A stretch of DNA of 64,000 bases from Micropruina sp. (lineage in GTDB: Bacteria; Actinomycetota; Actinomycetes; Propionibacteriales; Propionibacteriaceae): contig JADJVZ010000012.1 in the NCBI GenBank assembly GCA_016716635.1, positions 62,001 through 126,000 on the forward strand. The letters run 5' to 3'. Under the pieces are notes generated by a model. That model saw only the letters and a program-made list of their open reading frames with translations. It made no database searches and was not told the DNA's origin. Both the position numbers and the translations under genes were made by a program. Below are positions 7,516 through 17,434 of this stretch, piece by piece. Numbering within the stretch: the first letter of the stretch is position 1; each line of letters starts with the position of its first letter.

Positions 7516-8265
7516 CTATTTGGTGGGGGCAGCGTTCTTCTTGCGGCGCTCGTTATAGAAGTAGCCACCCATCACGACGACCAGCAGGGCGATCGAGTAG
7601 TACCAGAGGTACTTGCCGTAGGTGTCCATGAGGGCCACGGCCGGCTCGCCGATGAAATAGCCGAGAAGGATGTAGCCACCCGTGGTCAGGAAGGACGAAA
7701 GCCCCGCCCAGGTGAGGAACCGGCGCAGCGACATGCCCGACTCGCCGACCACCGCATACACGACCGCCGCTGGCAGCGGAATCGGCAGGAACGTCAACGC
7801 GATGGCCAGGCCGCCCCAACGTCGGGCGATCCCCTCCGCGCGGTCGTTGATGCGCCGGGCCCGCGCCGAGCGTCCCGACCAGACCTCGATGATGTCGCGC
7901 CCCCACCGGCGTCCGGCCCACCAAAACACCCAGTCGAACTTGATGGCCCCGAGGGTGCCCAGCACCCACACCAGCGGCCACCAGGGGTTCCCGACGGCCG
8001 CCAGCGCGCCCGACATCACCAGCCCGGTGCGATACCCGAGCGAGCCGACGACGATGGGCGACAACGCGAGGATCGCCGGGCGCAGCGGCAACATCACCAA
8101 GCTGTAGATGCCCGCGGCCGACATCCACGCCATGCACGCGATATCCGCGGGTTCGGGCTTGTGCTTCCAGGGCAGGGAGGGGTCTCGCCACCACTCCTGC
8201 TCGTCCGTCGCCGACCCCGAAGTCGACTCGGGCGGCGCCGCCGCGGGGGTGGTTTCCTCAGTCAC
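7516..8265 (-). CDS. DedA-like / SNARE-associated Golgi-family membrane protein
   Basis: 249 aa from GTG at 8265. This start is chosen because upstream codons run antisense into the divergent ABC ATPase gene. Charged Ala/Pro/Glu N-terminus, then four or more membrane helices with LGALGAIKFDWVFWWAGRRWG, and the DedA-like amphipathic stretch ALTFLPIPLPAAVVYAVVG followed by GMSLRRFL. DedA proteins are linked to undecaprenyl-phosphate or phospholipid flipping and proton-motive-force homeostasis. Divergent from the ABC ATPase at 8413. Confidence 0.75.
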   Translation of the reverse strand: MTEETTPAAAPPESTSGSATDEQEWWRDPSLPWKHKPEPADIACMAWMSAAGIYSLVMLPLRPAILALSPIVVGSLGYRTGLVMSGALAAVGNPWWPLVWVLGTLGAIKFDWVFWWAGRRWGRDIIEVWSGRSARARRINDRAEGIARRWGGLAIALTFLPIPLPAAVVYAVVGESGMSLRRFLTWAGLSSFLTTGGYILLGYFIGEPAVALMDTYGKYLWYYSIALLVVVMGGYFYNERRKKNAAPTK

Positions 8266-8339
8266 GCGGCAAGGGTACCCGTCCGCCCTTCGGGCCCGCC
8301 TTGCTGCGAGGCGGACCACGTGGGACGATCTGCACGTAT

Positions 8340-8355
8340 CCCCAGGTTCCTGGGG
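8340..8355. promoter_or_regulatory. Palindrome upstream of the MsiK-like ATPase gene
   Basis: CCCCAGG-TT-CCTGGGG is a perfect 7-bp inverted repeat 58 bases before the ATPase start codon, within the divergent DedA/ATPase promoter region. It could be an operator or a 5'-UTR hairpin; nothing identifies a regulator. Confidence 0.35.
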
Positions 8356-8412
8356 TGTCTTTTCACAACGGATCGTCGGGCACGTACCTGCCCGTGGAAA
8401 GGACTGCGCGGC

Positions 8413-9501
<1,089 letters not shown>

Positions 9502-9509
9502 CCTCCCTC

Positions 9510-9545
9510 ACAAACGGGCCGGGGCAACCCGGCCCGTTTGTGTTT
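9510..9545 (+). terminator. Rho-independent terminator after the MsiK-like gene
   Basis: Perfect 14-bp stem (ACAAACGGGCCGGG and complement) with a GCAA tetraloop, followed by GTTTCT. It begins 9 bases after the stop codon. Confidence 0.85.
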
Positions 9546-9560
9546 CTCGATCGGACGATC

Positions 9561-10928
9561 ATGCCCCGCTTCCTTTCGGCTCAACCCAGCACGCGGTTGA
9601 TCCCACTCCCCTGGAACGTCCCCCTCGCGGAATGGCCCGTGGAGTATTTGGTCGCGCTGCCCCGCGGCATTTCCCGGCACGTGGTGCGGTTCATCCGCGT
9701 CGGCGAAGACGTCTACGCGGCGAAAGAGGTCATTGAGACCGCGGCCCTCCACGAGTACCGCATGCTGCAGGACCTCCATCGGGACGACACCCCCGCCGTC
9801 GAACCGTTGGCTGTGGTGACGGGTCGCAGAGATCTTGAGGGTGACCCCCTCGACCCGGTGCTCTTGACGCGACATTTGTCCTACTCGCTGCCGTATCGGT
9901 CGCTGTTCAACTCCGGCGTCCGTCCGGACACGGTCGGACGGCTGCTGGACGCCCTCGTGGTGTTGCTCGTCCGACTGCACCTCATCGGCTTCCTGTGGCT
10001 GGACGTGTCACTGTCCAACGTGTTGTTCCGACGCGACGCGGGCGAATTCGCCGCCTACCTGGTCGACGCGGAAACCGGCGAAATGCACGACCACCTCACC
10101 GACGGCCAGCGCGCACACGACCTGCAAATCGCCACCACGAACCTGTTCGGCGAGTTCTGTGACCTGGAGGCCGGACGGATGCTCGACGCCTCCCTGTCGC
10201 CGGAATGGCTGGTCGAATCGATCCTGGCCCGCTATCACGCCTTGTGGGACGAACTGACGGGCGTCGAGGAGTACGCCGGAGACGAGCTGTTCCGCATTGA
10301 GGGACGCGTCCGCCGCCTCAACGCCCTCGGCTTCGACGTCGCCGAACTTGAGGTCGACACCGCAGCCGATGGCTCGACGCTACGCATCCAACCCAAAGTC
10401 GTGGACGCCGGCCATCACTCCCGCCGCCTGCTGCGCCTGACGGGCCTCGACACCGAGGAGAACCAGGCGCGGCGCCTGCTCAACGACCTCGACACCTGGC
10501 GTTACCGCAACACCCTGCAGGGCACCGACGAGGGCATCGCCGCCCATCGCTGGCTGACCGAGGCCTTCCATCCGGTGATCGCAGCGGTGCCCAACGATCT
10601 CGCCGGCAAGCGCGATGACGCGCAGCTCTACCACGAGCTACTCGACTACCGCTGGTACGAATCCGAGCGCCAGGGCCGCGAGGTGCCCCTCACCGAGGCG
10701 GTCCACGGCTACGTCCGCGACGTCCTGTCCGGGCTGCCGGACGAGGTGGTCTCCTCCGACGCGATGGCCACCGTCGAAGGCGGACGAACCCTCGCCAACC
10801 CCTACGACCCCTCGCAAGGCTTCGAAGACGACGAAGGTCCGATGCCGGTCGATCCCTGGGAGACCGGCGAAGAGGTCGTGGCGAACCCCTACCTCGACAT
10901 TTCGTCCTTCAAGAAGAGCAAAGACTGA
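9561..10928 (+). CDS. DUF4032 / kinase-like protein
   Basis: 455 aa from ATG at 9561; earlier codons overlap the terminator. The N-terminal half resembles a lipopolysaccharide-kinase-like fold: VYAAKEVIETAALHEYRML (Lys/Glu pair), HLIGFLWLDVSLSNVLFRRDAG (catalytic-loop-like D...N) and YLVDAETGEMH (DxE in place of DFG). The C-terminal half (about 230-400) is the DUF4032 domain, and the tail is acidic. These are conserved soluble actinobacterial proteins of unknown substrate. Kinase activity is inferred only. It stands alone between a terminator and a palindromic repeat. Confidence 0.75.
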   Translation: MPRFLSAQPSTRLIPLPWNVPLAEWPVEYLVALPRGISRHVVRFIRVGEDVYAAKEVIETAALHEYRMLQDLHRDDTPAVEPLAVVTGRRDLEGDPLDPVLLTRHLSYSLPYRSLFNSGVRPDTVGRLLDALVVLLVRLHLIGFLWLDVSLSNVLFRRDAGEFAAYLVDAETGEMHDHLTDGQRAHDLQIATTNLFGEFCDLEAGRMLDASLSPEWLVESILARYHALWDELTGVEEYAGDELFRIEGRVRRLNALGFDVAELEVDTAADGSTLRIQPKVVDAGHHSRRLLRLTGLDTEENQARRLLNDLDTWRYRNTLQGTDEGIAAHRWLTEAFHPVIAAVPNDLAGKRDDAQLYHELLDYRWYESERQGREVPLTEAVHGYVRDVLSGLPDEVVSSDAMATVEGGRTLANPYDPSQGFEDDEGPMPVDPWETGEEVVANPYLDISSFKKSKD

Positions 10929-11028
10929 GCACCCCCGTTCCGGGCGCACCGACCTGCCCGGCGGCGGCCCCGAGCCCTTCGCCCACCCGGCCCATTCCGG
11001 CCGCACGACCTTGCTGCCGGTGTCACCA

Positions 11029-11094
11029 CCTTGCTGGCGTCCGGCGTGTTTGCTGGCGATATTTCGCCAGCAAACACGCCTAGCGCCAGCAAAG
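11029..11094. repeat. Dispersed palindromic repeat, copy 1 (intact)
   Basis: A 66-base near-perfect palindrome built from TTGCTGGCG, GGCGTGTTTGCTGGCGA, a TAT centre and the complementary arms. Related copies lie at 20807/22508 (split by an IS), 41617 and 42020. It occupies the spacer between the DUF4032 gene and cysS, REP-like in placement. The rest of the spacer shows no gene. Confidence 0.8.
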
Positions 11095-11178
11095 TCGGCA
11101 AAAGGGGGTGGGGGTGGGCCGAGAGCGCGGGGGTCGGCCTGCGACGAGGCGGGGGGCGCCTGCCGGTACGATGACCCG

Positions 11179-12582
11179 GTGACGTTTCACCTGTACAACA
11201 GCGCCACCCGCACCATCGTCCCGTTCGAGCCTCTGGTGCCCGGACGCGTGTCGATCTACCACTGCGGGCTGACTGTGCAGTCGGCGCCCCACCTGGGGCA
11301 CATCCGCAAGGAGGTCGTGTTCGACGTCCTGCGGCGCTGGCTGACCTATTCGGGCTACCAGGTCACCGTGGTGGCCAACGTCACCGACATCGACGACAAG
11401 ATTCTCGCCAAGTCCGCGGCGGCGGGCGTGGAGTGGTGGGCGCACGCTTACACCTTCGAGCGCGAACTACACGCCGCCTACGCCGCGCTCGGGTGCTTAC
11501 CGCCTACCTACGAGCCGCGCGCCACCGGGCACATCACCGAGATGCTCGAGCTCGTCCAGACGCTGATCGAGCGCGGACACGCCTACGCTGCCGCGGACGG
11601 TTCCGGGGACGTCTACTTCGACGTCCGCAGCTGGCCGGCCTACGGGCAACTGTCGGGCCAGCGCGTCGACGACATGGAGCCCGCGGCGGACGCTGATCCG
11701 CGCGGCAAGCGCGACCCGCACGACTTCGCGCTCTGGAAGGGCCACAAGCCCTCCGAGCCCGTCACCGCCTCGTGGCCCTCACCCTGGGGACGCGGGCGTC
11801 CCGGCTGGCACCTTGAGTGCTCGGCCATGGCCGGCAAGTACCTGGGCGACCAGTTCGACATCCACGGCGGCGGGCTCGACCTGCGGTTCCCGCACCACGA
11901 GAACGAGCTGGCCCAGTCGAGCGCGGCCGGGCAGCCGTTCGCGAAGTACTGGATGCACAACGCCTGGCTCACCGCGGCCGGCGAGAAGATGAGCAAGTCG
12001 CTCGGCAATGGCGCACTGGTCTCCGAAGTCACCGCTCAGTACCCGCCGCGCGCCGTCCGGTTCTACCTCGCCGCGCCGCACTACCGCTCGCACGTGGAGT
12101 ACTCCGAGGACTCGCTGGCCGAGGCCACCGCCACCCTGGCACGCATCGATTCGTTCCTGGGACGGGCCGCCGAACTGGGCGACATTCCGGTCCTTCCGGT
12201 GCCGGATGCCTTCGCTGCCGCCATGGACGACGACCTCGGCACCCCCGGCGCCGTCGCCACGCTGTTCTCTGCCATCCGCGACGGCAACGTGGCGCTAGAG
12301 GCCGATGACCGCGAGACGGTCGTCCGCATCGCCGGGGAGGTGCGCGGGATGCTGGGCGTCCTCGGGCTCGATCCGGCCGATCCTGCCTGGGCGTCCGGCA
12401 CGTCGGCGTCGGCTGACCTGCGTCCGGTCGTGGACGGCCTCGTCGCCGAGGTGCTGCGCCAACGCCAGGAAGCCCGTGGCCGCAAGGACTGGGCGGCCGC
12501 CGATGCCATTCGTGACTCACTCGCCGAGCTGGGTCTCAAGATCGAGGACACCGCCAAGGGTGCCCGTTGGACGTTGGAGTGA
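11179..12582 (+). CDS. cysS: Cysteinyl-tRNA synthetase
   Basis: 467 aa, GTG start at 11179, where similarity begins (VTFHLYNSATRTIVPF). Class I synthetase charging tRNA-Cys in the cytosol. Motifs: zinc ligand IYHCGLTVQ, HIGH-box variant APHLGHIRK, WHLECSAMA zinc site, DIHGGGLDLRFPHHENE and KMSKS box GEKMSKSLGN. C-terminal DALR-like helical domain. rlmB follows 4 bases after the stop, the usual actinobacterial pair. MshC is the close paralogue, but the DIHGGG block and C-terminal domain favour CysS. Confidence 0.93.
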   Translation: MTFHLYNSATRTIVPFEPLVPGRVSIYHCGLTVQSAPHLGHIRKEVVFDVLRRWLTYSGYQVTVVANVTDIDDKILAKSAAAGVEWWAHAYTFERELHAAYAALGCLPPTYEPRATGHITEMLELVQTLIERGHAYAAADGSGDVYFDVRSWPAYGQLSGQRVDDMEPAADADPRGKRDPHDFALWKGHKPSEPVTASWPSPWGRGRPGWHLECSAMAGKYLGDQFDIHGGGLDLRFPHHENELAQSSAAGQPFAKYWMHNAWLTAAGEKMSKSLGNGALVSEVTAQYPPRAVRFYLAAPHYRSHVEYSEDSLAEATATLARIDSFLGRAAELGDIPVLPVPDAFAAAMDDDLGTPGAVATLFSAIRDGNVALEADDRETVVRIAGEVRGMLGVLGLDPADPAWASGTSASADLRPVVDGLVAEVLRQRQEARGRKDWAAADAIRDSLAELGLKIEDTAKGARWTLE

Positions 12583-12585
12583 TTC

Positions 12586-13557
12586 ATGCCCGGAAATTCC
12601 CAGCGCAAGGGCGCCGTCCGCAAGAAGGGCAAGACCACACCCGCCGGTTCGGGCGGACGCGTCCGCCGCGGCCTTGAGGGCAAGGGCCCGACGCCGAAGG
12701 CCGAGGATCGTCCGTACCACAAGTCCTTCAAGAAGCGCCGCGGCGATGACTCGTCCGGTGGCGGCCGTCCGTCGAGCGGTGGCCGGGGTAAGGACAAGCG
12801 TCCGCCGAAGGTGGCCGCAGGGTCGGACTGGGTCATCGGCCGCAACCCCGTGTACGAAGCGCTGCGCGCGGGCCTGCCCGTGCGGCGGGCCTACGTAGCC
12901 GACGGCGTCGAGCGCGACGACCGCCTGCGCGACATCTTCCAGTTCGCGGCCGAGAACGGCATCGTGCTGCTGTCGGCCACGCGTCCGGAGCTCGATCGGC
13001 TGACCGGTGGGGGCGTCCATCAGGGCGTCGCGCTGCAGCTGCCGCCGTACGAGTACGCCGATCCGGCCGAGCTCATGGGCGACGCGATCCGTTCCGATAC
13101 TCCCGGTCTCATCGTGGCCCTCGACGGCATCACCGATCCGCGTAACCTCGGGGCGATCATCCGCTCGGTGGCGGCCTTCGGTGGGCACGGCGTGATCATT
13201 CCCGAGCGCCGCTCGGCCCAGATGACCGCCGCTGCCTGGAAGACGTCCGCCGGCGCGGCCGTCCGCGTGCCCGTCGCTCGCTGCACCAACCTCAACCGCG
13301 TGCTCCAGTCCTACGCCAAGGCCGGGTTCACCGTCATCGGCCTGGCCGGCGAGGGCGAGACCGACATCAGCGAGGTTCCCGATCTCGATGGTCCGGTGCT
13401 GATCGTGGTCGGCTCCGAAGACGACGGGCTCGCTCGCCTGGTTCGGACCAACTGCGACTACCTCGCCCGCATCCCGATCAACTCCGAAGTCGAGAGCCTG
13501 AACGCCTCGGTGGCGGCGGCGATCGCGCTCTACGAGGTCACCCGCTTCCGCGGCTGA
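12586..13557 (+). CDS. rlmB: 23S rRNA (guanosine-2'-O-)-methyltransferase RlmB, SpoU/TrmH family
   Basis: 323 aa. N-terminal Lys/Arg/Gly-rich disordered extension of about 75 residues, then the substrate-binding domain (WVIGRNPVYEALRAG) and the SPOUT knot with family motifs ALDGITDPRNLGAIIRS, IIPERRSAQMTAAAWKTSAGA and IPINSEVESLNASVAAAIALYE. It methylates a 23S rRNA guanosine (G2251 in E. coli). Couples to cysS by a 3-base gap. The final codons fall inside a 68-bp tandem duplication that runs into the 3' spacer. Confidence 0.9.
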   Translation: MPGNSQRKGAVRKKGKTTPAGSGGRVRRGLEGKGPTPKAEDRPYHKSFKKRRGDDSSGGGRPSSGGRGKDKRPPKVAAGSDWVIGRNPVYEALRAGLPVRRAYVADGVERDDRLRDIFQFAAENGIVLLSATRPELDRLTGGGVHQGVALQLPPYEYADPAELMGDAIRSDTPGLIVALDGITDPRNLGAIIRSVAAFGGHGVIIPERRSAQMTAAAWKTSAGAAVRVPVARCTNLNRVLQSYAKAGFTVIGLAGEGETDISEVPDLDGPVLIVVGSEDDGLARLVRTNCDYLARIPINSEVESLNASVAAAIALYEVTRFRG

Positions 13558-13668
13558 CTTCTCGGGGATCGCGGTCGGCAAGCCGACCGAACGATTGCGA
13601 CGAGGTCACCCGCTTCCGCGGCTGACTTCTCGGGGATCGCGGCCGGCAAGCCGACCGAACGATTGCGA
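13533..13668 (+). repeat. 68-bp tandem duplication covering the 3' end of rlmB and its terminator-like hairpin
   Basis: 13533-13600 and 13601-13668 are identical except T13575/C13643. Each unit contains the last rlmB codons, the stop, and a hairpin CGGTCGG-CAAG-CCGACCG; in the second copy the change weakens the stem by one pair. The duplication leaves rlmB intact and may double its terminator between convergent genes. Confidence 0.9.
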
Positions 13669-13679
13669 GTGCAGAACAG

Positions 13680-14300
13680 CTACAGCCAGCCGTTGTCGGT
13701 GGCCGCACGCACGGCCTCGGCACGGTTGCGGGCCCCGAGCTTGCCAATGGCGCTGCTCAGGTAGTTGCGGACCGTTCCCTCCGACAGGTGCAGGGCCTTG
13801 GCGATGTCAGACGTCGAGCGACCACCCGTGGCGGCGGCCAGCACCTCAGATTCCTTGTCCGAGAGCGGCGTCGGGCCCATGCTCAGCGAGGCCACGGCCA
13901 GTTCCGGATCAACGACTCGCAGCCCCGCAGCAGCCCGCCGGATCCCGTCGATGAGCCGCTCGGCCGGAGCATCCTTGACCATGAAACCGATCGCGCCGGC
14001 CTCCAAAGCGCGGCGTAGGTAGCCGGGCCGTCCAAAGGTCGTCACCACGATCACCTTCGCCCCCGGCGCCCCTAGGTGCAGCGCAGGCAGCGCCGCGATC
14101 CCGTCCTCGGCGTCGATCCCGCCGGCGGGCATTTGGACGTCCAACAGCACCACGTCCGGCTGGCTTTCGCGCGCCACGGCCACCGCTTCGGCGCAGGTAC
14201 CGGCCTGTCCGCAGACCTCAATGTCGGTTTCCAGGGTCAGCAGCGCCGCGAGTGCCGACCGGATCATGGTCTGGTCATCGGCCAACAGCACCGAAATCAT
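13680..14300 (-). CDS. NarL/LuxR-family response regulator (DesR-like)
   Basis: 206 aa. Receiver domain with acidic pair D8/D9, phospho-acceptor D54 in VVLLDVQMP, TT at about 87 and K109 in GFMVKDAP. C-terminal LuxR-type helix-turn-helix (about 138-200: LSDKESEVLAAATGGRSTSDIAK). ATGA overlap with its histidine kinase gene. Together they probably regulate the ABC exporter genes 15527-17288 encoded just upstream in the same direction. Signal unknown; such systems often respond to membrane or antibiotic stress. Confidence 0.88.
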   Translation of the reverse strand: MISVLLADDQTMIRSALAALLTLETDIEVCGQAGTCAEAVAVARESQPDVVLLDVQMPAGGIDAEDGIAALPALHLGAPGAKVIVVTTFGRPGYLRRALEAGAIGFMVKDAPAERLIDGIRRAAAGLRVVDPELAVASLSMGPTPLSDKESEVLAAATGGRSTSDIAKALHLSEGTVRNYLSSAIGKLGARNRAEAVRAATDNGWL

Positions 14301-15511
14301 CGCTCCCCCTCGGGCGTCGACGTCATCGTGGGCGGCGTCGCATCGACGCGCGAGAGGGAACGGCTGCCCGAGTCACGGGCCGAGCCCGGCAAGGTCACCT
14401 CAAGTCGAGTACCACGGGCGTCCCCGTCGAGCTCCAACTCTCCCCCGGCTTCTTCGACGCGTTGCGCCAGGCCGGTGAGGCCACCGCCCCGCCGTCCGGT
14501 GAATCCCTTCCCGTCATCGCTCACCGCGAGGCGCGTGTGGCCGGTCGCATCTTGATCGAGGGTCAGGACGCACACGTTCGCCCCGGAATGGCGGACGACG
14601 TTGGTCACGGCTTCACGGACGACGTAGCCGAGGAGTTCAGAGTCGGCGTCGGACAGGGCCCCGATCGCGTTGGGTGCTCGGCATTCAATCCCCGCGGCCC
14701 CGAGCACTGACCGAGCGGCCGCCACCTCCGTGGCCAGCCGCACCTCACGCATACCGCTGGCCGTCGCGCGGACGTCGGCGAGCGCTTGGCGGGCGATCGC
14801 CGCGAGGGCCTCGATCTCGGTCACTGCCCTCGCGCTGTCCCGATCGACCAGACGGGCCGCCAGGTCGGCGCGGACGGCGATCGCCGTCAGGGAGTGTCCC
14901 AGGATGTCGTGCAGGTCACGTCCGATGCGCTCGCGTTCGGCAGCGACAGCGAGCACCGCGGTGCGCTGCTCGGCTCGATCCAAAGCAGCGGTGATTCGCC
15001 GATTCTCCAGGCCCTGAGCGATGGACAGGGCGACGACCGTGCCGGTGGCCGCCATGATGGCGGGCATCGGTGCCGCCTCGGTATTCATCCCGGCCACGAT
15101 GCCCCCGACGCCGACTAGCACGATCAGGTAGCGCGACATCCGCCACGGCAGAAGCAGTGCCGCCGCCACCAAAACGTAGGTCGAGTAGTAGCCGAGCGGG
15201 CCCAAGTCTGCCGCCACGACGCTGACGCCGACTACTGAGACGGTCATAGCCCCCAGCCACGCCGTGCGCGCCCAAAAGCCCCAGCCCGTGACAAGCACTG
15301 TGCCGAGGTAGAACGCCGCGGTGCTGAGGCAGCACCCAACCAGCGCGGCGTACCTCCACGGGGCGGTCCCCACCCCGTAGATGAGCGGAATGGTGAGGAA
15401 GAAGACCGACAACAGGTAGACCCGGTTCTGGGAGAGCACCATCCGATACCACGGCAGCCCTTGGGCACCCGGATCGAATCCGGGCGCCGCGAGGGAAAGC
15501 TGCTCTTGCAT
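14297..15511 (-). CDS. Sensor histidine kinase, HisKA_3/DesK type
   Basis: 404 aa. Five or six predicted membrane helices (about residues 30-165) with no large extracellular sensor, a short coiled linker, then a HisKA_3 domain with phospho-acceptor H201 in IGRDLHDILGHSLT and a HATPase_c domain (N-box REAVTNVVRHS, G-box SDDGKGF and GGLTGLAQRVEEAGG). Intramembrane-sensing architecture like DesK/LiaS. Starts 15 bases after the ABC permease stop and overlaps the regulator by ATGA. Confidence 0.88.
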   Translation of the reverse strand: MQEQLSLAAPGFDPGAQGLPWYRMVLSQNRVYLLSVFFLTIPLIYGVGTAPWRYAALVGCCLSTAAFYLGTVLVTGWGFWARTAWLGAMTVSVVGVSVVAADLGPLGYYSTYVLVAAALLLPWRMSRYLIVLVGVGGIVAGMNTEAAPMPAIMAATGTVVALSIAQGLENRRITAALDRAEQRTAVLAVAAERERIGRDLHDILGHSLTAIAVRADLAARLVDRDSARAVTEIEALAAIARQALADVRATASGMREVRLATEVAAARSVLGAAGIECRAPNAIGALSDADSELLGYVVREAVTNVVRHSGANVCVLTLDQDATGHTRLAVSDDGKGFTGRRGGGLTGLAQRVEEAGGELELDGDARGTRLEVTLPGSARDSGSRSLSRVDATPPTMTSTPEGER

Positions 15512-15526
15512 GGTTCGGATCCTGGA

Positions 15527-16360
15527 TCAGCGGCGCGAACTGCGCACGGCCCGACGGTATCCCACGACTCCGAGAGCGATGAGGGCAACCGTCCAAGCCG
15601 CGATCACGCCAACGCCCTGCCACGGGAAGCCGCCGCCGAGAATGGGCCACAGGCCCAGTTGGCCCGCCCAGTAACTGGGCAGGAGCTTGCCCACGGTCTG
15701 CATCGCGTCCGGCATCATGTCCAGCGGGAACCACAGGCCGCCCAGCATCGACAGCATCAGGGTGAGCAAAGTCGAACCCGCGGACGCCGCCTGCGGCTTG
15801 AACCACAGGCCCAGCGCCAGGCCCAGGATCACCATGGGGGCCAAGGCTGCCAGCAGCAGACCGAAGCAGGACGCCCACTCGGCCGGGGTCAGGGTGACCC
15901 CCTTCGCGGCCCCGGCAATGAAGACCGCGCCCAGCGCCGGGACCATCATCGCCACGGCGACCAGCACCTTGGCCACCATCACGTCGAGGGGCGCCATGGC
16001 GGTCAGCGCCAGCTGCCGGAACCAGCCGCTGCCGCGCTCCTGCTGGATGGCGTTGCCGGCGGACAATGCCGCCCCGAGGCCACCGTAAGCGGCCATGGTC
16101 ACCATCATGAGGGCGCTCACGTTGACGCCGGAGTTTGTCGTTTGGTTGCCGTACATCGAGGCGTAGAAGAGGTAGAGGCCGGTGGGCAACGCGATAAGGA
16201 AGGCGACGAACGGCACGTTCCGGATGGCCCCGAGGTAGCTCCGGACGGTGTAGCCGAGGAACCGCCTGACGCGGGTCGTGGTGACCGGACGAATCGCGGG
16301 CGCGGTCGACGTCGACACGGGCGCGGGGAGTGCGACCGGGGGGATGACGGTGGTGGACAT
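15527..16360 (-). CDS. ABC-2 type transporter permease
   Basis: 277 aa from ATG at 16360, which has AAGGAG 7 bases upstream. Six predicted membrane helices. N-terminal Val/Thr/Pro-rich cytoplasmic tail, LGYTVRSYLGAIRNVPFVAF, then the conserved ABC2 segment QQERGSGWFRQLALTAM (coupling helix) and GGLWFPLDMMPDAMQTVGKLLPSYWAG, typical of DrrB/NodJ-like exporters. Partner ATPase is encoded at 16413-17288. With the adjacent two-component system this resembles a drug/peptide or lipid-stress export module; substrate unknown. Confidence 0.85.
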   Translation of the reverse strand: MSTTVIPPVALPAPVSTSTAPAIRPVTTTRVRRFLGYTVRSYLGAIRNVPFVAFLIALPTGLYLFYASMYGNQTTNSGVNVSALMMVTMAAYGGLGAALSAGNAIQQERGSGWFRQLALTAMAPLDVMVAKVLVAVAMMVPALGAVFIAGAAKGVTLTPAEWASCFGLLLAALAPMVILGLALGLWFKPQAASAGSTLLTLMLSMLGGLWFPLDMMPDAMQTVGKLLPSYWAGQLGLWPILGGGFPWQGVGVIAAWTVALIALGVVGYRRAVRSSRR

Positions 16361-16412
16361 GGGGTGACTCCTTAGGGAGATGAGGACGGCGGTGAGCGAC
16401 GGGGCGGGTGAG

Positions 16413-17288
16413 TCAGGCGACGAGCTTGAGGAAGGCGTCTTCGAGGCTGGGTGAGGTGACCTCGATGCCGCGCACGTCCGGAAGGCCGATGAGGGCGCGG
16501 AGGGTGAGATCGGAGTCGAAGCAGTTGAGTTCAAAACGGTCACCATGCGCTGCCGCAGCTACCACACCCGGCAGGGTTGAGTAGTCGCGGTGGGGGCCGT
16601 TGAACGCGATGAGGCGACCCCCGACGGTGGCTTTGATGTCGGTCCCGGTCCCGTCCGCGATGACCCGGCCCTTGTTGATGACGACGATCCGATCAGCGAA
16701 CTCGTCCGCCTCGTCGAGGTAGTGGGTGGCGAACAGGATCGTCCGACCCTCGGCGGCGAGATCGCCCATCACGGACCAGAAGTGGCGGCGCGCGTCCACG
16801 TCCATGCCGACCGTGGGCTCGTCGAGCAGGATCAGCCGCGGATCGGGGAGGATCGCGAGCGCGAAGCGGACCCGCTGGGCCTCGCCGCCCGACAGTTTCG
16901 TGGTGGTGCTGCGCAGGATGGGTGCCACGTTGGCCCGTTCGATGACCTCGGCGAGCGGCAGCGGGTGGGCGTGCATGCCCTGGACCAGGGTGAGCAGGCG
17001 CTGCACCGTCACATCGGCCAGGAGCGTTCCGTTCTGCAGCATGGCTCCCACCTCCCCGCGACGGACGGCCTCGACGGGCGGGGCGCCCAGCACGCGGAGC
17101 TCACCGGCATCCGGCCTTGTCAGGCCAAGGATCATCTCGGTGGTCGTGGACTTCCCGGCCCCATTAGGCCCGAGAAGGGCCAGGATCTGTCCGGCCGGGA
17201 CGCTGAGGTCGAGGGCATCGACGGCCGTGAGGCTGCCGTAGGACTTGGTGAGCCCGGAGGCCGCGATGGCGAGGGTGCTTTCGTTCAT
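16413..17288 (-). CDS. ABC transporter ATP-binding protein, DrrA/CcmA type
   Basis: 291 aa. Walker A LLGPNGAGKSTTTEM, Q-loop AMLQNGTLLADVTV (Q followed by N-G, as in exporter ATPases), signature KLSGGEAQRVRFALAI, Walker B RLILLDEPTVGMD, H-loop FATHYLDEADEFAD. The last 80 residues form the DrrA-type C-terminal extension. Encodes the motor for the downstream permease. A 45-base perfect hairpin precedes it at 17383-17427. Confidence 0.9.
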   Translation of the reverse strand: MNESTLAIAASGLTKSYGSLTAVDALDLSVPAGQILALLGPNGAGKSTTTEMILGLTRPDAGELRVLGAPPVEAVRRGEVGAMLQNGTLLADVTVQRLLTLVQGMHAHPLPLAEVIERANVAPILRSTTTKLSGGEAQRVRFALAILPDPRLILLDEPTVGMDVDARRHFWSVMGDLAAEGRTILFATHYLDEADEFADRIVVINKGRVIADGTGTDIKATVGGRLIAFNGPHRDYSTLPGVVAAAAHGDRFELNCFDSDLTLRALIGLPDVRGIEVTSPSLEDAFLKLVA

Positions 17289-17382
17289 GGCTTAAGCCTC
17301 GTCGGCTCGCAGTCACCGCAACACGGCCCGCGTCACGGGTTCGGGATGACATCTGTCACGAACCCCGGGCCCCTTTGGAATG

Positions 17383-17427
17383 ATGGTGTTGATTTACACG
17401 TCAGGGTGACGTGTAAATCAACACCAT
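17383..17427. terminator. Perfect 21-bp inverted repeat with 3-base loop
   Basis: Arms 17383-17403 and 17407-17427 (start ATGGTGTTGATTTACACG) are exactly complementary around GGG. It lies between the end of the FtsX-type permease gene and the start of the next ABC ATPase, both minus strand. There is no U-tract on either strand, so it is a stem-only terminator, processing hairpin or operator. Confidence 0.6.
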
Positions 17428-17434
17428 GATTTCC

